The notes under the pieces: model-generated
What the model was told of the DNA's origin: nothing
The model's database searches: none
Seen by the model: only the letters and a program-made list of their open reading frames with translations
NCBI GenBank assembly: GCA_944380295.1
Contig: CALWHE010000001.1
Location: 65,172 to 129,171, forward strand
Direction: 5' to 3'
Source of the DNA: an uncultured Christensenellaceae bacterium
Lineage (GTDB): Bacteria; Bacillota; Clostridia; Christensenellales; UBA3700
Length of the DNA: 64,000 nucleotides
Translations under genes and position numbers: made by a program
Shown here: in pieces, positions 17,188-26,664 of the stretch
Layout of the letters: every line of letters begins with the position of its first letter
Numbering within the stretch: position 1 is the stretch's first letter

Positions 17188-19275
17188 ATGACAGACGAAA
17201 AAAAATCCACAGAAACAGGCGCACAACTGACTCCGGTCGAATCGCTCTCTTATGACGATTTGGCTGATAAATGTCGCCTCTTGGCTGGTGATTGCCTCAA
17301 AAAAGAAGAACAAATAAAACAGCTAGAGAAGGATATTAACGCAAAATCGACCGACGCCTTGAATCAAGCCAGATCTGATTTGAAGCAGTGCAAGTTGGAT
17401 TTGGAAAATGCCTATAAGCTGCTCGAAACGAACAAAGATAAGATAGAAAGTCTGCAAACACAAAACAATGGTTTGAAAGAAGAGAATGGTAGACAGAATA
17501 ACCGTATAACAGAGCTTAATCAGCAGCTGAAATACGCCAATGATATAATCAGTAGAAAACACGATAATTGGGAACAAGCATACAAAAATTGGGGACAAGC
17601 ACAAGAAAAATTAGAACAAGCACAAGAAAAATTAGAACAAGCACAAGAAGAATTAGAAGAAACACAAAATGAATTAGAAGAAGCACAAAATGAATTAGAA
17701 GAAGCACAAAATGAATTAGAAAAAGCACAAAATGAATTAGAAAAAGCACAAAATGAATTAGAAAAAGAAAGAGCCAAATCGATATTAACGATATTAAAAG
17801 AGCGTTGTAAAAATCGCAGAAAAAGCAGAGGTCGGGTAGACAAACCCAAGCGGCAACGCAGACGTTGGTCAAGACCAAGTTTTAGTTCCATCAAAAAACC
17901 GCTTTTAATAGCCCTTATCGTGCTTGCGATCCTCAGCGTGATCGTGATTCCGCCGGCATGCCTGTTTACGGATCCGGTTTATCATGCCAATGTGGACAGG
18001 ATAAACATCGGCGATGACAAAGACCGCGTTTTGCGCGTGCTCGGCGCTCCCGATAACGGCAACCAAGGCAGTAAACATTTTAGATATTACAGCAGCGATC
18101 ATTCCGTTGTCGACGGAAAAGAGAGCGGCAAGTCCACAAAAGTGGGGTTCAATACGCAAGGCTATGTGACGGAGCTGGTCTATGATCACGATATAAGCAA
18201 CGCTTCCAAGCCGATCGAAAAGGTGGAAACGGAGTATGAAGGAGAGTTGCGGGCATTTGCAGAAACTCTCGTCAAATACACCGTCAAATATGATGACAAG
18301 AGCATTTATAAAAGTTCGGTCAAGATAACGCCGGACAATAACGGAGATTTGCGGGACGTCTTTGAATACACCTTCACCGTGGACGACGCTTTTTCCGATA
18401 CTCCGATAGAAATAACACTCGATGTTTATAACGATGTTGCCGAAACGGTGAGGCGGGAAGGGGGCTATCTCAGGGTCCATAAGGATTCTACGGGTTATAG
18501 AGTATCCTCGATCGGCGATTATGTTCTGTTTGGAGAATATCCGCAAACGATCAAGTCCGACGACGTCGAAGTGGGAGAGGTTGCCGACAAAGACGGTTAT
18601 TATTTGGGCTCGGACGGTTGCAGATATGCCAAGGTCGAGGCGTCCGGCGGCTATGTGATCGAATTTTCTAATGGCGACGAGATGAAAGACGAAACATATT
18701 ATTTTAAGGTGGAACCGATATGCTGGAGGATATGTGAAAACGGCAGCGAAGAGTGGTATTTACTTTGCGACAGCGTGATCGATTACAGGCAATATCATTC
18801 CTGGAGGGGCAATGGCTATACAGATCAAAGCAATAACTACAAAAACAGCGATATACGCAAGTGGTTGAATGATGATTTTTATAATGTGGCGTTTACGCTG
18901 CAGCAACAGGAATATATTGCCGTGACCGAGGTGGACAACAGCGTGGCAAGCACCGGTTATAGAAAAAATCCATGCGCTTGTGAAAATACATATGACAAAA
19001 TCTTTTTGCCTAGTTATGCCGAAATAGATAGATATGATGTCGATATCGATTTTGCCCATTATGCTTCTTCCGTGAGAAACGATTATAATTTGGCGTTAGG
19101 CAATATGGGAAGCAATATTTTGCTTCGTTCGCCTTATGCATATGCTACCGATCTGGTTCGTTGCATTGAATATGACGAAACAAATCGGAGAAAAGCAGTG
19201 TTCAATTCTGATGTGGACAATTATTATCAAATAGTGCCCGCTTTGAATTTGAAGAGGAATAAGAGCGCGGCATAA
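17188..19275 (+). CDS. Membrane-anchored coiled-coil protein with SmpA-like and DUF6273-like domains
   Basis: The 695-residue protein has a cytoplasmic coiled coil (~40-195), a basic segment (~205-230), one TM helix (~233-256), then an extracytoplasmic part. Residues ~265-310 (VDRINIGDDKDRVLRVLGAP) resemble the short SmpA/BamE-type fold. Residues ~455-690 (VLFGEYPQT..., DIRKWLNDDFYNVAFT, ILLRSP, IVPALNL) match the layout of DUF6273 domains, often found on surface proteins of gut Bacillota. The coil is encoded by eight consecutive 21-bp repeats. ATG 17188 is preceded by AAAGGG. Base composition is visibly more AT-rich than its neighbours, suggesting recent acquisition. Function is unknown; a transmembrane sensor or structural tether is possible. 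Confidence 0.6.
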   Translation: MTDEKKSTETGAQLTPVESLSYDDLADKCRLLAGDCLKKEEQIKQLEKDINAKSTDALNQARSDLKQCKLDLENAYKLLETNKDKIESLQTQNNGLKEENGRQNNRITELNQQLKYANDIISRKHDNWEQAYKNWGQAQEKLEQAQEKLEQAQEELEETQNELEEAQNELEEAQNELEKAQNELEKAQNELEKERAKSILTILKERCKNRRKSRGRVDKPKRQRRRWSRPSFSSIKKPLLIALIVLAILSVIVIPPACLFTDPVYHANVDRINIGDDKDRVLRVLGAPDNGNQGSKHFRYYSSDHSVVDGKESGKSTKVGFNTQGYVTELVYDHDISNASKPIEKVETEYEGELRAFAETLVKYTVKYDDKSIYKSSVKITPDNNGDLRDVFEYTFTVDDAFSDTPIEITLDVYNDVAETVRREGGYLRVHKDSTGYRVSSIGDYVLFGEYPQTIKSDDVEVGEVADKDGYYLGSDGCRYAKVEASGGYVIEFSNGDEMKDETYYFKVEPICWRICENGSEEWYLLCDSVIDYRQYHSWRGNGYTDQSNNYKNSDIRKWLNDDFYNVAFTLQQQEYIAVTEVDNSVASTGYRKNPCACENTYDKIFLPSYAEIDRYDVDIDFAHYASSVRNDYNLALGNMGSNILLRSPYAYATDLVRCIEYDETNRRKAVFNSDVDNYYQIVPALNLKRNKSAA
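17596..17763 (+). repeat. Eight tandem 21-bp repeats encoding coiled-coil heptads
   Basis: Eight in-register 21-bp units encode heptads of the type QAQEKLE, EAQNELE and KAQNELE. Units 1-2, 5-6 and 7-8 are identical pairs, so copy number has probably changed by slippage or recombination in steps of exactly one heptad pair or one heptad. Confidence 0.9.
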
Positions 19276-19295
19276 ATAAGTTGCTTATCAAAAAT

Positions 19296-19337
19296 GTTAT
19301 CGGCGGCGGTTTTCTGCCGCCGATAACTTTTAAGTTT
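19296..19337. terminator. Bidirectional terminator between the coiled-coil gene and dgt
   Basis: A perfect 12-bp stem GTTATCGGCGGC/GCCGCCGATAAC (19296-19307 with 19316-19327) is flanked by A-rich sequence on the left and TTTTAAGTTTT on the right, so it can end both convergent transcripts. Confidence 0.85.
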
Positions 19338-20334
19338 TCCAGGTCTTGGGGACAAAGAGGTTTTCAAACATATTGATGGCGTATCTGTCCGTGAAAGAGG
19401 CGATATAATCGCCCACCACGCGGTCGCGGGGATAGGAATCGAGCAGAGAGCGATAAAAAGAAGGCATCTGTTCGGGGTGCTTCATAAAGTGTTCAAAGAG
19501 CGTTTCCAACATCTTGGTGGCTTTCTTTTCTTCGCCTTTGGCGTCCGGGTTGGTGTATACTGACACAAACATGAATTCGTGCAGCTTGCAGGTCATCTCG
19601 TCAAAGAGAGGCGATTGCTTGATACGGCCCTTTTCGTAACTGTTCTCCACCAGGTCGGTTATCATATTGTTGATGCGCACGCCCTTGCTGGTGCCCAAAA
19701 CTTCCAAACAGTCTTTGGGCAGGTCGCTCTCCTTCAAAATGCCCGCGCGTTCGGCGTCTTCTATGTCGTGATTGATATAGGCAAAGCGGTCAGCATAGAT
19801 GAGGATCTTGCCTTCCAAGGTGGCAGGCGCGTCAAAATAGCGGTGATTGGCAATGCCGTCGCGCACTTCCCAAGTGAGGTTGAGCCCCTTGCCGTCGTTT
19901 TCCAAAAGGTCCACCACGCGCAAAGAGTGCAGGGAGTGGATAAAGCCGCCTTCGATCAATTTATTGAGCACGCCTTCTCCCGCATGTCCGAAGGGCGTGT
20001 GCCCCAGATCGTGACCCATCGCCATCGCTTCGGTGAGATCTTCGTTCAACCTCAGCGCGCGCGCCATGGTGCGCGCTATCTGACCCACTTCCAGGGTGTG
20101 CGTCAGGCGGGTGCGGTAATGGTCGCCCTCCGGGGAGAGGAAGACCTGCGTTTTGTGTTTGAGGCGGCGGAACGCCTTGCAATGGATTATCCTGTCGCGG
20201 TCGCGCTGATATTCCGTGCGCAGCGGGCAGGGCGCGATCGGCACAAGGCGCCCTTTGGTGTCGCGCGTGTGCTGAGCGTATTTGCTCAAAAAGGTCTGCT
20301 CCACCGTATCCAAATAAAATTTCCCATAGTCCAT
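19330..20334 (-). CDS. dgt: Deoxyguanosinetriphosphate triphosphohydrolase-like protein (HD domain)
   Basis: A 334-residue HD-superfamily dNTP triphosphohydrolase, which splits dNTPs to deoxynucleoside and PPPi in the cytoplasm. The N-terminal motif RDRIIHCKAFRRLKHKTQVF and the metal-binding series H(T)LEV...GHDLGHTPFGHAGE...D are typical of bacterial dgt-like proteins of this length. The start is ATG 20334: upstream frame positions would run into the promoter, and there is no ribosome site. The -10 hexamer TATACT ends 7 nt before the A of ATG, so the message is probably leaderless. Confidence 0.88.
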   Translation of the reverse strand: MDYGKFYLDTVEQTFLSKYAQHTRDTKGRLVPIAPCPLRTEYQRDRDRIIHCKAFRRLKHKTQVFLSPEGDHYRTRLTHTLEVGQIARTMARALRLNEDLTEAMAMGHDLGHTPFGHAGEGVLNKLIEGGFIHSLHSLRVVDLLENDGKGLNLTWEVRDGIANHRYFDAPATLEGKILIYADRFAYINHDIEDAERAGILKESDLPKDCLEVLGTSKGVRINNMITDLVENSYEKGRIKQSPLFDEMTCKLHEFMFVSVYTNPDAKGEEKKATKMLETLFEHFMKHPEQMPSFYRSLLDSYPRDRVVGDYIASFTDRYAINMFENLFVPKTWKT

Positions 20335-20340
20335 ATAAAA

Positions 20341-20369
20341 AGTATAACATACCGCCCCGGCAAATTCAA
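20341..20369 (-). promoter_or_regulatory. Promoter of dgt, placed for a leaderless mRNA
   Basis: On the minus strand, TTGAAT (20369-20364), 17-nt spacer, TATACT (20346-20341), then six bases and ATG at 20334. The expected +1 coincides with the start codon. The rest of the 308-bp gap to dnaG (20370-20642) is AT-rich and holds no recognisable gene. Confidence 0.6.
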
Positions 20370-20642
20370 TACGCAATTTGCGTAAGTAATGTATTTTATT
20401 TGCACTTTCAGCACTTGCAGGCAAAAAACATCGTTTTATTTTTTATAAAAACCGCGGCACACGGAACAAAGCGCATATGTATGTTTTATGCACTTGCACT
20501 GATTTGTCCCGAAAAGAGCGGGAATATATATCTTTTATTTATAAAAATAATTTTTTTTATGGAAGTTTTGCAAGGGGAAAACCGTCTTTGCGTCGTATAT
20601 AAATATTAGAACGTCGCATTATGCGGCGGAAAAGGTAATAAA

Positions 20643-22385
20643 GTGGCGGAAAACTTCAAAGAATGGCTTGAAGAGCTGAAAGGCAGGATAAATATCGTAG
20701 ACGTGGTGGAAGGGTATGTGACCTTAAACCGCAAGGGCGGCAAGTATTGGGCGTGCTGTCCTTTCCATCATGAAAAAACGCCTTCGTTCAGCGTGGACGA
20801 AAGCGGCGTTTTTTATTGTTTCGGCTGCCACAAGGGCGGCGACGTCATCTCCTTTGTCCAGGACATAGAACACACTGATTTTATGGGCGCGGTGTCTATT
20901 CTTGCTGCCAAGGCGGGCATGAGCGTGCCGGAATTTTCCCATAAAGGCGACGGCGCGGCGGTGAGCAAGCGCAAGCGTGACCGCCTTTATGCCCTCATGC
21001 GCGAGGCGGCGGCATATTATCACGCCTGCCTGATGAGCGAGGCGGGCAGACAGGCGCTGGCGTATTTAGACGGCAGGGGCATCAGCCGGAGCACGGTTAA
21101 GTCTTTCGGCTTGGGCTTTGCGCCGCAAAACGGTCTGATAGAACATCTGCGCGAAAAGGGCTTCGGCAAAGACGAGATGCTCGATTGCGGCGTGGCGGGC
21201 GAGAGCCGCGGCGGCAGGCTTTACGACGTGCTCGGCGGCAGGCTCATCGTGCCCATCATCAACAATCTGCGCCAGGTGATAGCCTTTGGCGGCAGGGTGA
21301 TGGAAAAGGGCGAACAGCCCAAATACCGCAACACAAAAGAAACCGTCATCTTCGATAAATCGCGCGAGCTGTTCGGTCAGCACACCATCAAAAAGGCGAT
21401 GATAGAAGGCGCGGTAGACAGCGTCATCATGGTGGAAGGGTATATGGACGTCATCTCCCTCTTCCAGGCTGGGATAAAAAACTGCATGGCTTCCATGGGC
21501 ACGGCGCTCACCGTTCAACAGGCGCGGCTGCTCAAACGTTACGCGGACAAGGTATACATATCTTATGACGGCGACGCGGCGGGGCAGAAAGCCACCATGC
21601 GCGGGCTGGACATTTTATACGGAGAGGGTCTGTCCGTCAAAGTGGTGTCCGTGCCGGGCGGCAAAGACCCGGACGAATATGTGCGCGAATTCGGCAAGCG
21701 CGGCTATATGGATCTGCTCACGCAGGCAAAGCCGCTTTTTGAATACAAGCTGGACAAGCTGGCGGAAGGATACGACCTGAGCGTGGCAGAAGACAGGGGC
21801 AAATATGCCGTTGAGGCGGTAAAAGTGCTCTATGAGTTGAAAAATCCCGCGCAAGTGGAAGTATACATGGACTATATTTCGCAAAAGGCGGACATAGCCA
21901 AGCCGGTTTTGGTCAAGCAATACGCGCAAGGCGGAGAGGCGGCGGCAAAGCCCATTCCCAAGTTGGAGCTTACGCGCAAGAGGGGCAAATATTACAACGC
22001 CATGCGTTATGTGCTGTATGCTCTCTTCGGCGGCGCGGAAGAGGCGTGCGAGCAAGACATTTCCCAATATATGACGGACGAAGAACACAAAGCCATTTAT
22101 CTGGAATACGAGCGTATCCGCTGCACGCGCGAGCCTGTTTTGGACGATCTGCAGGCTTTGGCGGACAAATATCCGGAAGTGGAAGAGATCTTCCGCGAGG
22201 GCAAGCGGGTGACGGAAGAGCAGGCGCCGCAGCTTTTCCGGGACTGCATGCAGTCTTTGGAAAAGGAGAAGAACAGGCGGGAGATGGCGGAACTTACCAA
22301 GCGGATAGACGGGGAAAAAGACCCCGTGGCGCGCGATCTGCTTTTGGCGCATTATGCGGAGATCGCGGCAAAAAATAAAAAATAA
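20643..22385 (+). CDS. dnaG: DNA primase
   Basis: The 580-residue primase lays RNA primers at the replication fork. Zinc ribbon: C39-P-F-H42 ... C59-F-G-C62. The RNA polymerase core includes the catalytic TOPRIM part ([13 protein letters not shown] at ~263, then [14 protein letters not shown]), and a shorter C-terminal helicase-binding domain follows. Start is GTG 20643, with AAAGG 9 nt upstream. It heads the dnaG-rpoD pair, the conserved macromolecular-synthesis arrangement of Bacillota, and rpoD follows after 16 nt. Confidence 0.96.
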   Translation: MAENFKEWLEELKGRINIVDVVEGYVTLNRKGGKYWACCPFHHEKTPSFSVDESGVFYCFGCHKGGDVISFVQDIEHTDFMGAVSILAAKAGMSVPEFSHKGDGAAVSKRKRDRLYALMREAAAYYHACLMSEAGRQALAYLDGRGISRSTVKSFGLGFAPQNGLIEHLREKGFGKDEMLDCGVAGESRGGRLYDVLGGRLIVPIINNLRQVIAFGGRVMEKGEQPKYRNTKETVIFDKSRELFGQHTIKKAMIEGAVDSVIMVEGYMDVISLFQAGIKNCMASMGTALTVQQARLLKRYADKVYISYDGDAAGQKATMRGLDILYGEGLSVKVVSVPGGKDPDEYVREFGKRGYMDLLTQAKPLFEYKLDKLAEGYDLSVAEDRGKYAVEAVKVLYELKNPAQVEVYMDYISQKADIAKPVLVKQYAQGGEAAAKPIPKLELTRKRGKYYNAMRYVLYALFGGAEEACEQDISQYMTDEEHKAIYLEYERIRCTREPVLDDLQALADKYPEVEEIFREGKRVTEEQAPQLFRDCMQSLEKEKNRREMAELTKRIDGEKDPVARDLLLAHYAEIAAKNKK

Positions 22386-22401
22386 CCACATCGGAGGAGT
22401 T

Positions 22402-23586
22402 ATGAAAGAAGAAAAGACGGAAAAACAAGAGATCCCCGAGGAGTTGAGAATTTTGCAGGGGCTGGACGAACAGCCCGTGCAGGAGCAAACGGGCGGCGAG
22501 GACGACGAAGAAAAGGCAAAAAAGCGCGCCGCCAAGATAGAAGCGGAGATAGAGCGCCTTGCCGTGATAGCCAAAGATGGCAAGATAAAGGGGTCGGAGC
22601 TGGACGACAAACTGGAAAAATTCGGCTTGTCCATAGACAAATACGGGCTGACCGTGCAGGAGATCGCCGACGTATATAAGGCGCTTGAAGGGCGCGGCAT
22701 AACCATAGAAGCCTCCGCCGCGGAGACGTTCGACATATCCGAAGGCTTGGAAGCGGCAACGGACGACTCCGTGAAGATGTATCTCAAAGACATCGGCACG
22801 GTGGCGCTGCTCACGCCGGAAGAAGAGCGCGATCTGGCGCGCCGCATGGCGGAAGGCGACGAGGCGGCAAAACGCCGTTTGAGCGAAGCCAACCTGCGCC
22901 TGGTGGTGTCCATAGCCAAGAGATACGTGGGGCGCGGCATGCAGTTTTTGGATCTTATCCAGGAGGGCAACATGGGCTTGCTCAAAGCGGTGGAGAAGTT
23001 CGATTACACCAAGGGCTTCAAATTTTCCACTTACGCCACCTGGTGGATCAGGCAGTCCATCACGCGCGCCATTGCCGACCAGGCGCGCACGATCCGCATA
23101 CCCGTGCACATGGTGGAAACCATCAACAAAACGGGCAGGGTGACGCGCACGCTTTTGCAAAGGCTGGGCAGAGAGCCTTCTCCCGCGGAAGTGGCGGAAG
23201 AGATGGGCATACCCGTGGAAAAGGTGATAGAGATCCAAAAGATAGCGCAAGACCCGGTGTCTTTGGAAACGCCTATCGGTGAGGAAGAAGACAGCCATTT
23301 GGGCGACTTTTTGGAGGACGACAAGGCGGCTTCACCTTCCGACAGAGCGGAGGCGAAGATGCTGCGCGAACAGCTCTTGCAGGTGCTCGACACGCTCACT
23401 CCCCGTGAAAACGAGGTCATACGCAAGCGTTACGGCTTGGACGACGCCCGCCCCAAGACATTGGAAGAGGTGGGCAGGGAATTCGACGTCACCCGCGAGC
23501 GTATCAGACAGATAGAGGCAAAGGCGCTGCGCAAACTGCGCCACCCCAACCGCACCAAAAAGTTGAAGGACTTTATCAACAAATAA
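22402..23586 (+). CDS. rpoD: RNA polymerase primary sigma factor (sigma-A/RpoD)
   Basis: The 394-residue protein has an acidic/charged N-terminal region 1.1 (~1-110), region 1.2 ([20 protein letters not shown]), region 2 ([20 protein letters not shown], then [13 protein letters not shown]), region 3 and region 4 with the -35-reading helix ([20 protein letters not shown]). ATG 22402 follows GGAGGAG; an ATG 48 nt upstream lacks a site. TrmK starts within its stop codon (TAATG). Promoters proposed in this window fit its expected TTGACA/TATAAT preference. Confidence 0.97.
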   Translation: MKEEKTEKQEIPEELRILQGLDEQPVQEQTGGEDDEEKAKKRAAKIEAEIERLAVIAKDGKIKGSELDDKLEKFGLSIDKYGLTVQEIADVYKALEGRGITIEASAAETFDISEGLEAATDDSVKMYLKDIGTVALLTPEEERDLARRMAEGDEAAKRRLSEANLRLVVSIAKRYVGRGMQFLDLIQEGNMGLLKAVEKFDYTKGFKFSTYATWWIRQSITRAIADQARTIRIPVHMVETINKTGRVTRTLLQRLGREPSPAEVAEEMGIPVEKVIEIQKIAQDPVSLETPIGEEEDSHLGDFLEDDKAASPSDRAEAKMLREQLLQVLDTLTPRENEVIRKRYGLDDARPKTLEEVGREFDVTRERIRQIEAKALRKLRHPNRTKKLKDFINK

Positions 23587-24236
23587 TGGACGCGCGCCTG
23601 GAAGCCATTTTGTCGCGCGTGCACGGCAACGTGCTGGCGGACATCGGCTGCGATCACGGGAAAGTGGCTGTATATGCCGTTCTGCGCGGGCTTGTCCGGC
23701 GCAGCATTGCCGCAGACATCTCTAAGGCCTGTCTGGACAAGGCAAGAGCGCTGGCAAAAGAGCGCGGCGCGGAAGCGGTGGAATTCCGCTTGGGCGACGG
23801 CATGAGCGTGCTTGCCCCTTATGAGGCGGACTGCGTGGTGATAGCCGGCATGGGCGGCAGGGAGATGGTCAAGATACTCTCCTGCGCGCCGCCTTCCGAC
23901 GCCGAATTCATCCTGGTGCCGCACGACGACGCGCCTCTTCTGCGCGGCTATCTGGCGCGCGAAGGGTATGCGGCGTTATCGGACGTCACAATCAAGGCGG
24001 GCGGCAAGTTTTATCCGGTGATCGTGTGCAAAAAAGACGGCGTGAGCCGGACATTGAGCACGGAAGAGCTGCTTTACGGCAGCGGCGCGGCAACGGCTGA
24101 ACGGCTGGAATACATGCGCCAAAGAGAAAAGGCGCTGCAAGACATCTGCGGCGGCATGGATAAAAACGCCCCGGCATACGCGGCGCAGCTTGAATTGCTG
24201 CAAGCCACGCGCCGGGCGATCGGGAGAGGGATATGA
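23586..24236 (+). CDS. trmK: tRNA (adenine-22-N1)-methyltransferase
   Basis: A 216-residue class I SAM-dependent methyltransferase that makes m1A22 in the D loop of tRNAs. The SAM site is VLADIGCDHGKVAVYAV (~16-33) and the family-specific DCVVIAGMGGREMVKIL lies at ~80-96. It starts at ATG 23586 inside the rpoD stop codon and its stop overlaps the next start (ATGA). The order rpoD-trmK-nif3-like is the classical Bacillota arrangement. Confidence 0.93.
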   Translation: MDARLEAILSRVHGNVLADIGCDHGKVAVYAVLRGLVRRSIAADISKACLDKARALAKERGAEAVEFRLGDGMSVLAPYEADCVVIAGMGGREMVKILSCAPPSDAEFILVPHDDAPLLRGYLAREGYAALSDVTIKAGGKFYPVIVCKKDGVSRTLSTEELLYGSGAATAERLEYMRQREKALQDICGGMDKNAPAYAAQLELLQATRRAIGRGI

Positions 24237-24997
24237 AGATAAAAGACATTGCGCAGATCATAGAAAATTACGCGCCGCTCAAATTGCAGGCGGAATACGA
24301 TAACAGCGGTATGCAGCTGGGCTTTCCCGGCGACGAGGCGCGCGGGGTGCTGGTGTGCGTGGACGTGACGCCCGGCGTGGTGGACGAGGCGGCGGCAAAG
24401 GGCGCCAATCTGATAATCTCCCACCACCCCGTGCTCTTTCAGCCGGTAAAAAGCGTGGTGGCGGGCGACTATACCGCGGACATCCTGCTCAAAGCGGCGG
24501 CGGCGCGCGTGAGCATATACAGCGCGCATACCAATCTGGACCGCGCTTTGGGCGGTCTGAACGATTATCTGGCGGGCGCTTTGGGCGTGGACGTGAACAT
24601 AGAGCAGGCGGGCGAAGGTGAATTTTACCGCCTAGGCACGGTGCACGGCTCGCTCACTTTGGAGCAGTTTGCCGCGCGCGTGAAGAGCGCGGTGGGCGCG
24701 CCGGTGAGAGTGATAGGCGATCCGAACAGGGTGATAGGCACGGCTTTGGTGAGCAGCGGCGCGGGCGGCGGCGACAGGGAGATGTTCGCAATGTGCGCGC
24801 GCGGCGGCGCGGACGTGGTGATAACGGCGGAAGTCAAACACGACGTGGCGGTGAAATGCGCGTATGCGGGGCTGTGCGTGATAGAGCTGACGCATTACGA
24901 CAGCGAAAAATGTGCAAGAAACATATTGGCGGGCTTGTTGGAAAGCAGGGGCATAGACTGCCTTTTTGCCTCGGAAAACAGCCCGTATCACGAATAA
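24233..24997 (+). CDS. Nif3-like dinuclear metal-centre protein
   Basis: A 254-residue member of the Nif3/DUF34 family, which forms toroidal hexamers around a two-metal site. Metal ligands are recognisable in ISHHPVLF (~63-70), YSAHTNLDRALGG (~98-110) and the C-terminal ITAEVKHD...ELTHYDSE. The short form without the PII-like insert is seen. The biochemical role is unsettled; a GTP cyclohydrolase I type 2 annotation is sometimes applied but not supported here. It is coupled to trmK by a 4-nt overlap. Confidence 0.9.
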   Translation: MKIKDIAQIIENYAPLKLQAEYDNSGMQLGFPGDEARGVLVCVDVTPGVVDEAAAKGANLIISHHPVLFQPVKSVVAGDYTADILLKAAAARVSIYSAHTNLDRALGGLNDYLAGALGVDVNIEQAGEGEFYRLGTVHGSLTLEQFAARVKSAVGAPVRVIGDPNRVIGTALVSSGAGGGDREMFAMCARGGADVVITAEVKHDVAVKCAYAGLCVIELTHYDSEKCARNILAGLLESRGIDCLFASENSPYHE

Positions 24998-25010
24998 AAA
25001 GGAGAATATT

Positions 25011-25712
25011 ATGGAACTGAAAAAGATGCTGGAATATCAGCAGGCGGACAGAGAGATCTTCAAGATGGAAAACGAGCTGAACCAAAGCGACGCCATGAAG
25101 CAGGCGGCAAAGTTCAAGGCGGCGGCTCAGCAGACGATGGACTCCTTGGCAAATCTGGGCAGCCGTGCGCGTCAGCGCATGGACGCCGTGGGCAGACTGG
25201 AAGAAAAATACAATAAGGCGATGGCGGAGCTGGCGGAGCTGACTTCCGAGTGCGACAACATCGCGGACATGAAAGAGGCGGAGTTTTACGACAAGCGCCT
25301 CGACGACATCGCCGCGGAGATGGAGGCGTTGGAGCACGACATGCTCACGGCGAACGACGAGCTTAAACGCATCACCGGCACGATAGAGTCCGAGCAACAG
25401 CATTTGCAGGCATATCGCGTGCGCTTTGCCAAGATCAAGCAGGAGTATGCCAAGCTCAAACAGGGCATGATGGAAAAGGCGGCTCCTTATCAAAAGATCT
25501 GCCGTGACCTCAGACAGGAGATAGATCCCGTGCTGTTGGAGCGTTACGACCGCGTGCGCAAAAACAGAAAAATGCCCGTGCTGGTGCCCTTTACGGAGAG
25601 CGGCGGCTGCGGGGGCTGCATGATGGAACTTTCCGAAAGCGAAAAGGGCAAGTTGGCGGCGAGCGGCATTTGCGAATGCCCCAACTGCGGCAGGCTGGTC
25701 TATAAGGTATGA
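25011..25712 (+). CDS. CT398-like coiled-coil protein with C4-type zinc ribbon
   Basis: The 233-residue protein is a long antiparallel coiled coil (residues ~5-175) ending in a four-cysteine zinc ribbon (GGCGGCMMELSE ... ICECPNCGRLVYKV). This is the CT398/zf-RING_7 family, which commonly follows Nif3-like genes; proposed roles range from RNA handling to chaperone-like functions, none proven. ATG 25011 has AAAGGAGA upstream; the frame reaches back to 24966, inside the previous gene. The next start overlaps its stop (ATGA). Confidence 0.85.
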   Translation: MELKKMLEYQQADREIFKMENELNQSDAMKQAAKFKAAAQQTMDSLANLGSRARQRMDAVGRLEEKYNKAMAELAELTSECDNIADMKEAEFYDKRLDDIAAEMEALEHDMLTANDELKRITGTIESEQQHLQAYRVRFAKIKQEYAKLKQGMMEKAAPYQKICRDLRQEIDPVLLERYDRVRKNRKMPVLVPFTESGGCGGCMMELSESEKGKLAASGICECPNCGRLVYKV

Positions 25713-26470
25713 AGCACGAGAAGTGGCACATAGTTTTCGCCTTTGTCAGCGGGGCGGCGCTGGTCGTCGCGCCCGTCATCGCGGTCTTGGTGCTGTGGTC
25801 GCGCGGAGAGCTGACTTCGGGCATTTATATGTGGCTGGTGTTGGTGCCGGTGGGCATATTCGCCATCGTGCGCGGCGCGATGTTCACGGCGGAGAACCGC
25901 CGCATAAACATGTTGGAGCGCGAGGGTGAACGCGTCAGGGGCAAATATGTCAGCCACGGCACCAAACAGGGCGAACGCGCGCCCATGTATTACGTGCGAT
26001 ACAGCTATGAAAGCGGCGGGAAAACGGTGATGGCGACTTCGCCTTCCGTGTATACCTGGGAACAGGCGCTGGCGTTCAGAGCGGCGGGCGAATTTACCGT
26101 GCTGTGTAAAAACGGCTTGTCCATGATAGGAGAGGACGCGGCGCGCCTTTTTGAAGACAACTTCGACAAGGTGACGCAATTAAAACACGCATATAATGAA
26201 GCGTTCAACGCCGTTTACCGCGACCTGATAGAGGAAGCGGAGCGCAAACAGCGCGAAAAGAACAAAAAGCATTACTCCGACGAAGAAGAGGGGGAAGAGC
26301 CGGCGGAAGAGAGCGAAGAGCAAACCGCGGAAGAGAACGAAGATGAAGCCGCGGGAGAAGCGCCGCAAGCGCAAACCGCGGCAGAGAGCGCCGGGCAGGC
26401 GGCGGAAGAAGAGGAAGAGTCGGGGCAGGCAAAAGCTGCCGAAAAGGAAGAAGAAAGCAAAAAAGAATGA
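25709..26470 (+). CDS. Two-TM membrane protein with DUF3592-like domain and acidic tail
   Basis: The 253-residue protein has two TM helices (~8-30 and ~40-57), a soluble beta-rich segment (ERVRGKYVSHGTKQ..., then YYVRYSYESGGKTVMATSP) reminiscent of DUF3592-type domains, and from ~170 a strongly acidic Glu/Ala-rich tail to the end. No catalytic motif is visible and the function is unknown. It is translationally coupled to the zinc-ribbon gene, making it the last member of the dnaG-rpoD cluster. 194 bp without further features follow before the phosphate-transporter promoter. Confidence 0.65.
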   Translation: MKHEKWHIVFAFVSGAALVVAPVIAVLVLWSRGELTSGIYMWLVLVPVGIFAIVRGAMFTAENRRINMLEREGERVRGKYVSHGTKQGERAPMYYVRYSYESGGKTVMATSPSVYTWEQALAFRAAGEFTVLCKNGLSMIGEDAARLFEDNFDKVTQLKHAYNEAFNAVYRDLIEEAERKQREKNKKHYSDEEEGEEPAEESEEQTAEENEDEAAGEAPQAQTAAESAGQAAEEEEESGQAKAAEKEEESKKE

Positions 26471-26629
26471 ACGCGCCCATATGGACAAAAGCGGCTTTTA
26501 TGCGGAGAGTCCCGCCGCGGGCGCAAGACAAGAAAGGAGATAAAAAGGGAGAAAAATGCATATTTCGCGGGCGATATATGCAGTAATTCAATTATTTTTC
26601 CTTTTATCGCCGATTTATCCATAAGTCTA

Positions 26630-26658
26630 TTGCAACTTTTCCGCAGGGGTTGTAATAT
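26630..26658 (+). promoter_or_regulatory. Promoter of the phosphate-transporter operon, placed for a leaderless mRNA
   Basis: TTGCAA (26630-26635), 17-nt spacer, TAATAT (26653-26658), then GGAAAA and ATG 26665. The expected +1 is the A of the ATG. The GGA three to six nt before the ATG is too close for a normal ribosome site. Confidence 0.55.
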
Positions 26659-26664
26659 GGAAAA

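Noticed and set aside
20400..20609. 69-codon open frame upstream of dnaG
   Set aside because: AT-rich, without start signals, and overlaps the divergent promoter region.
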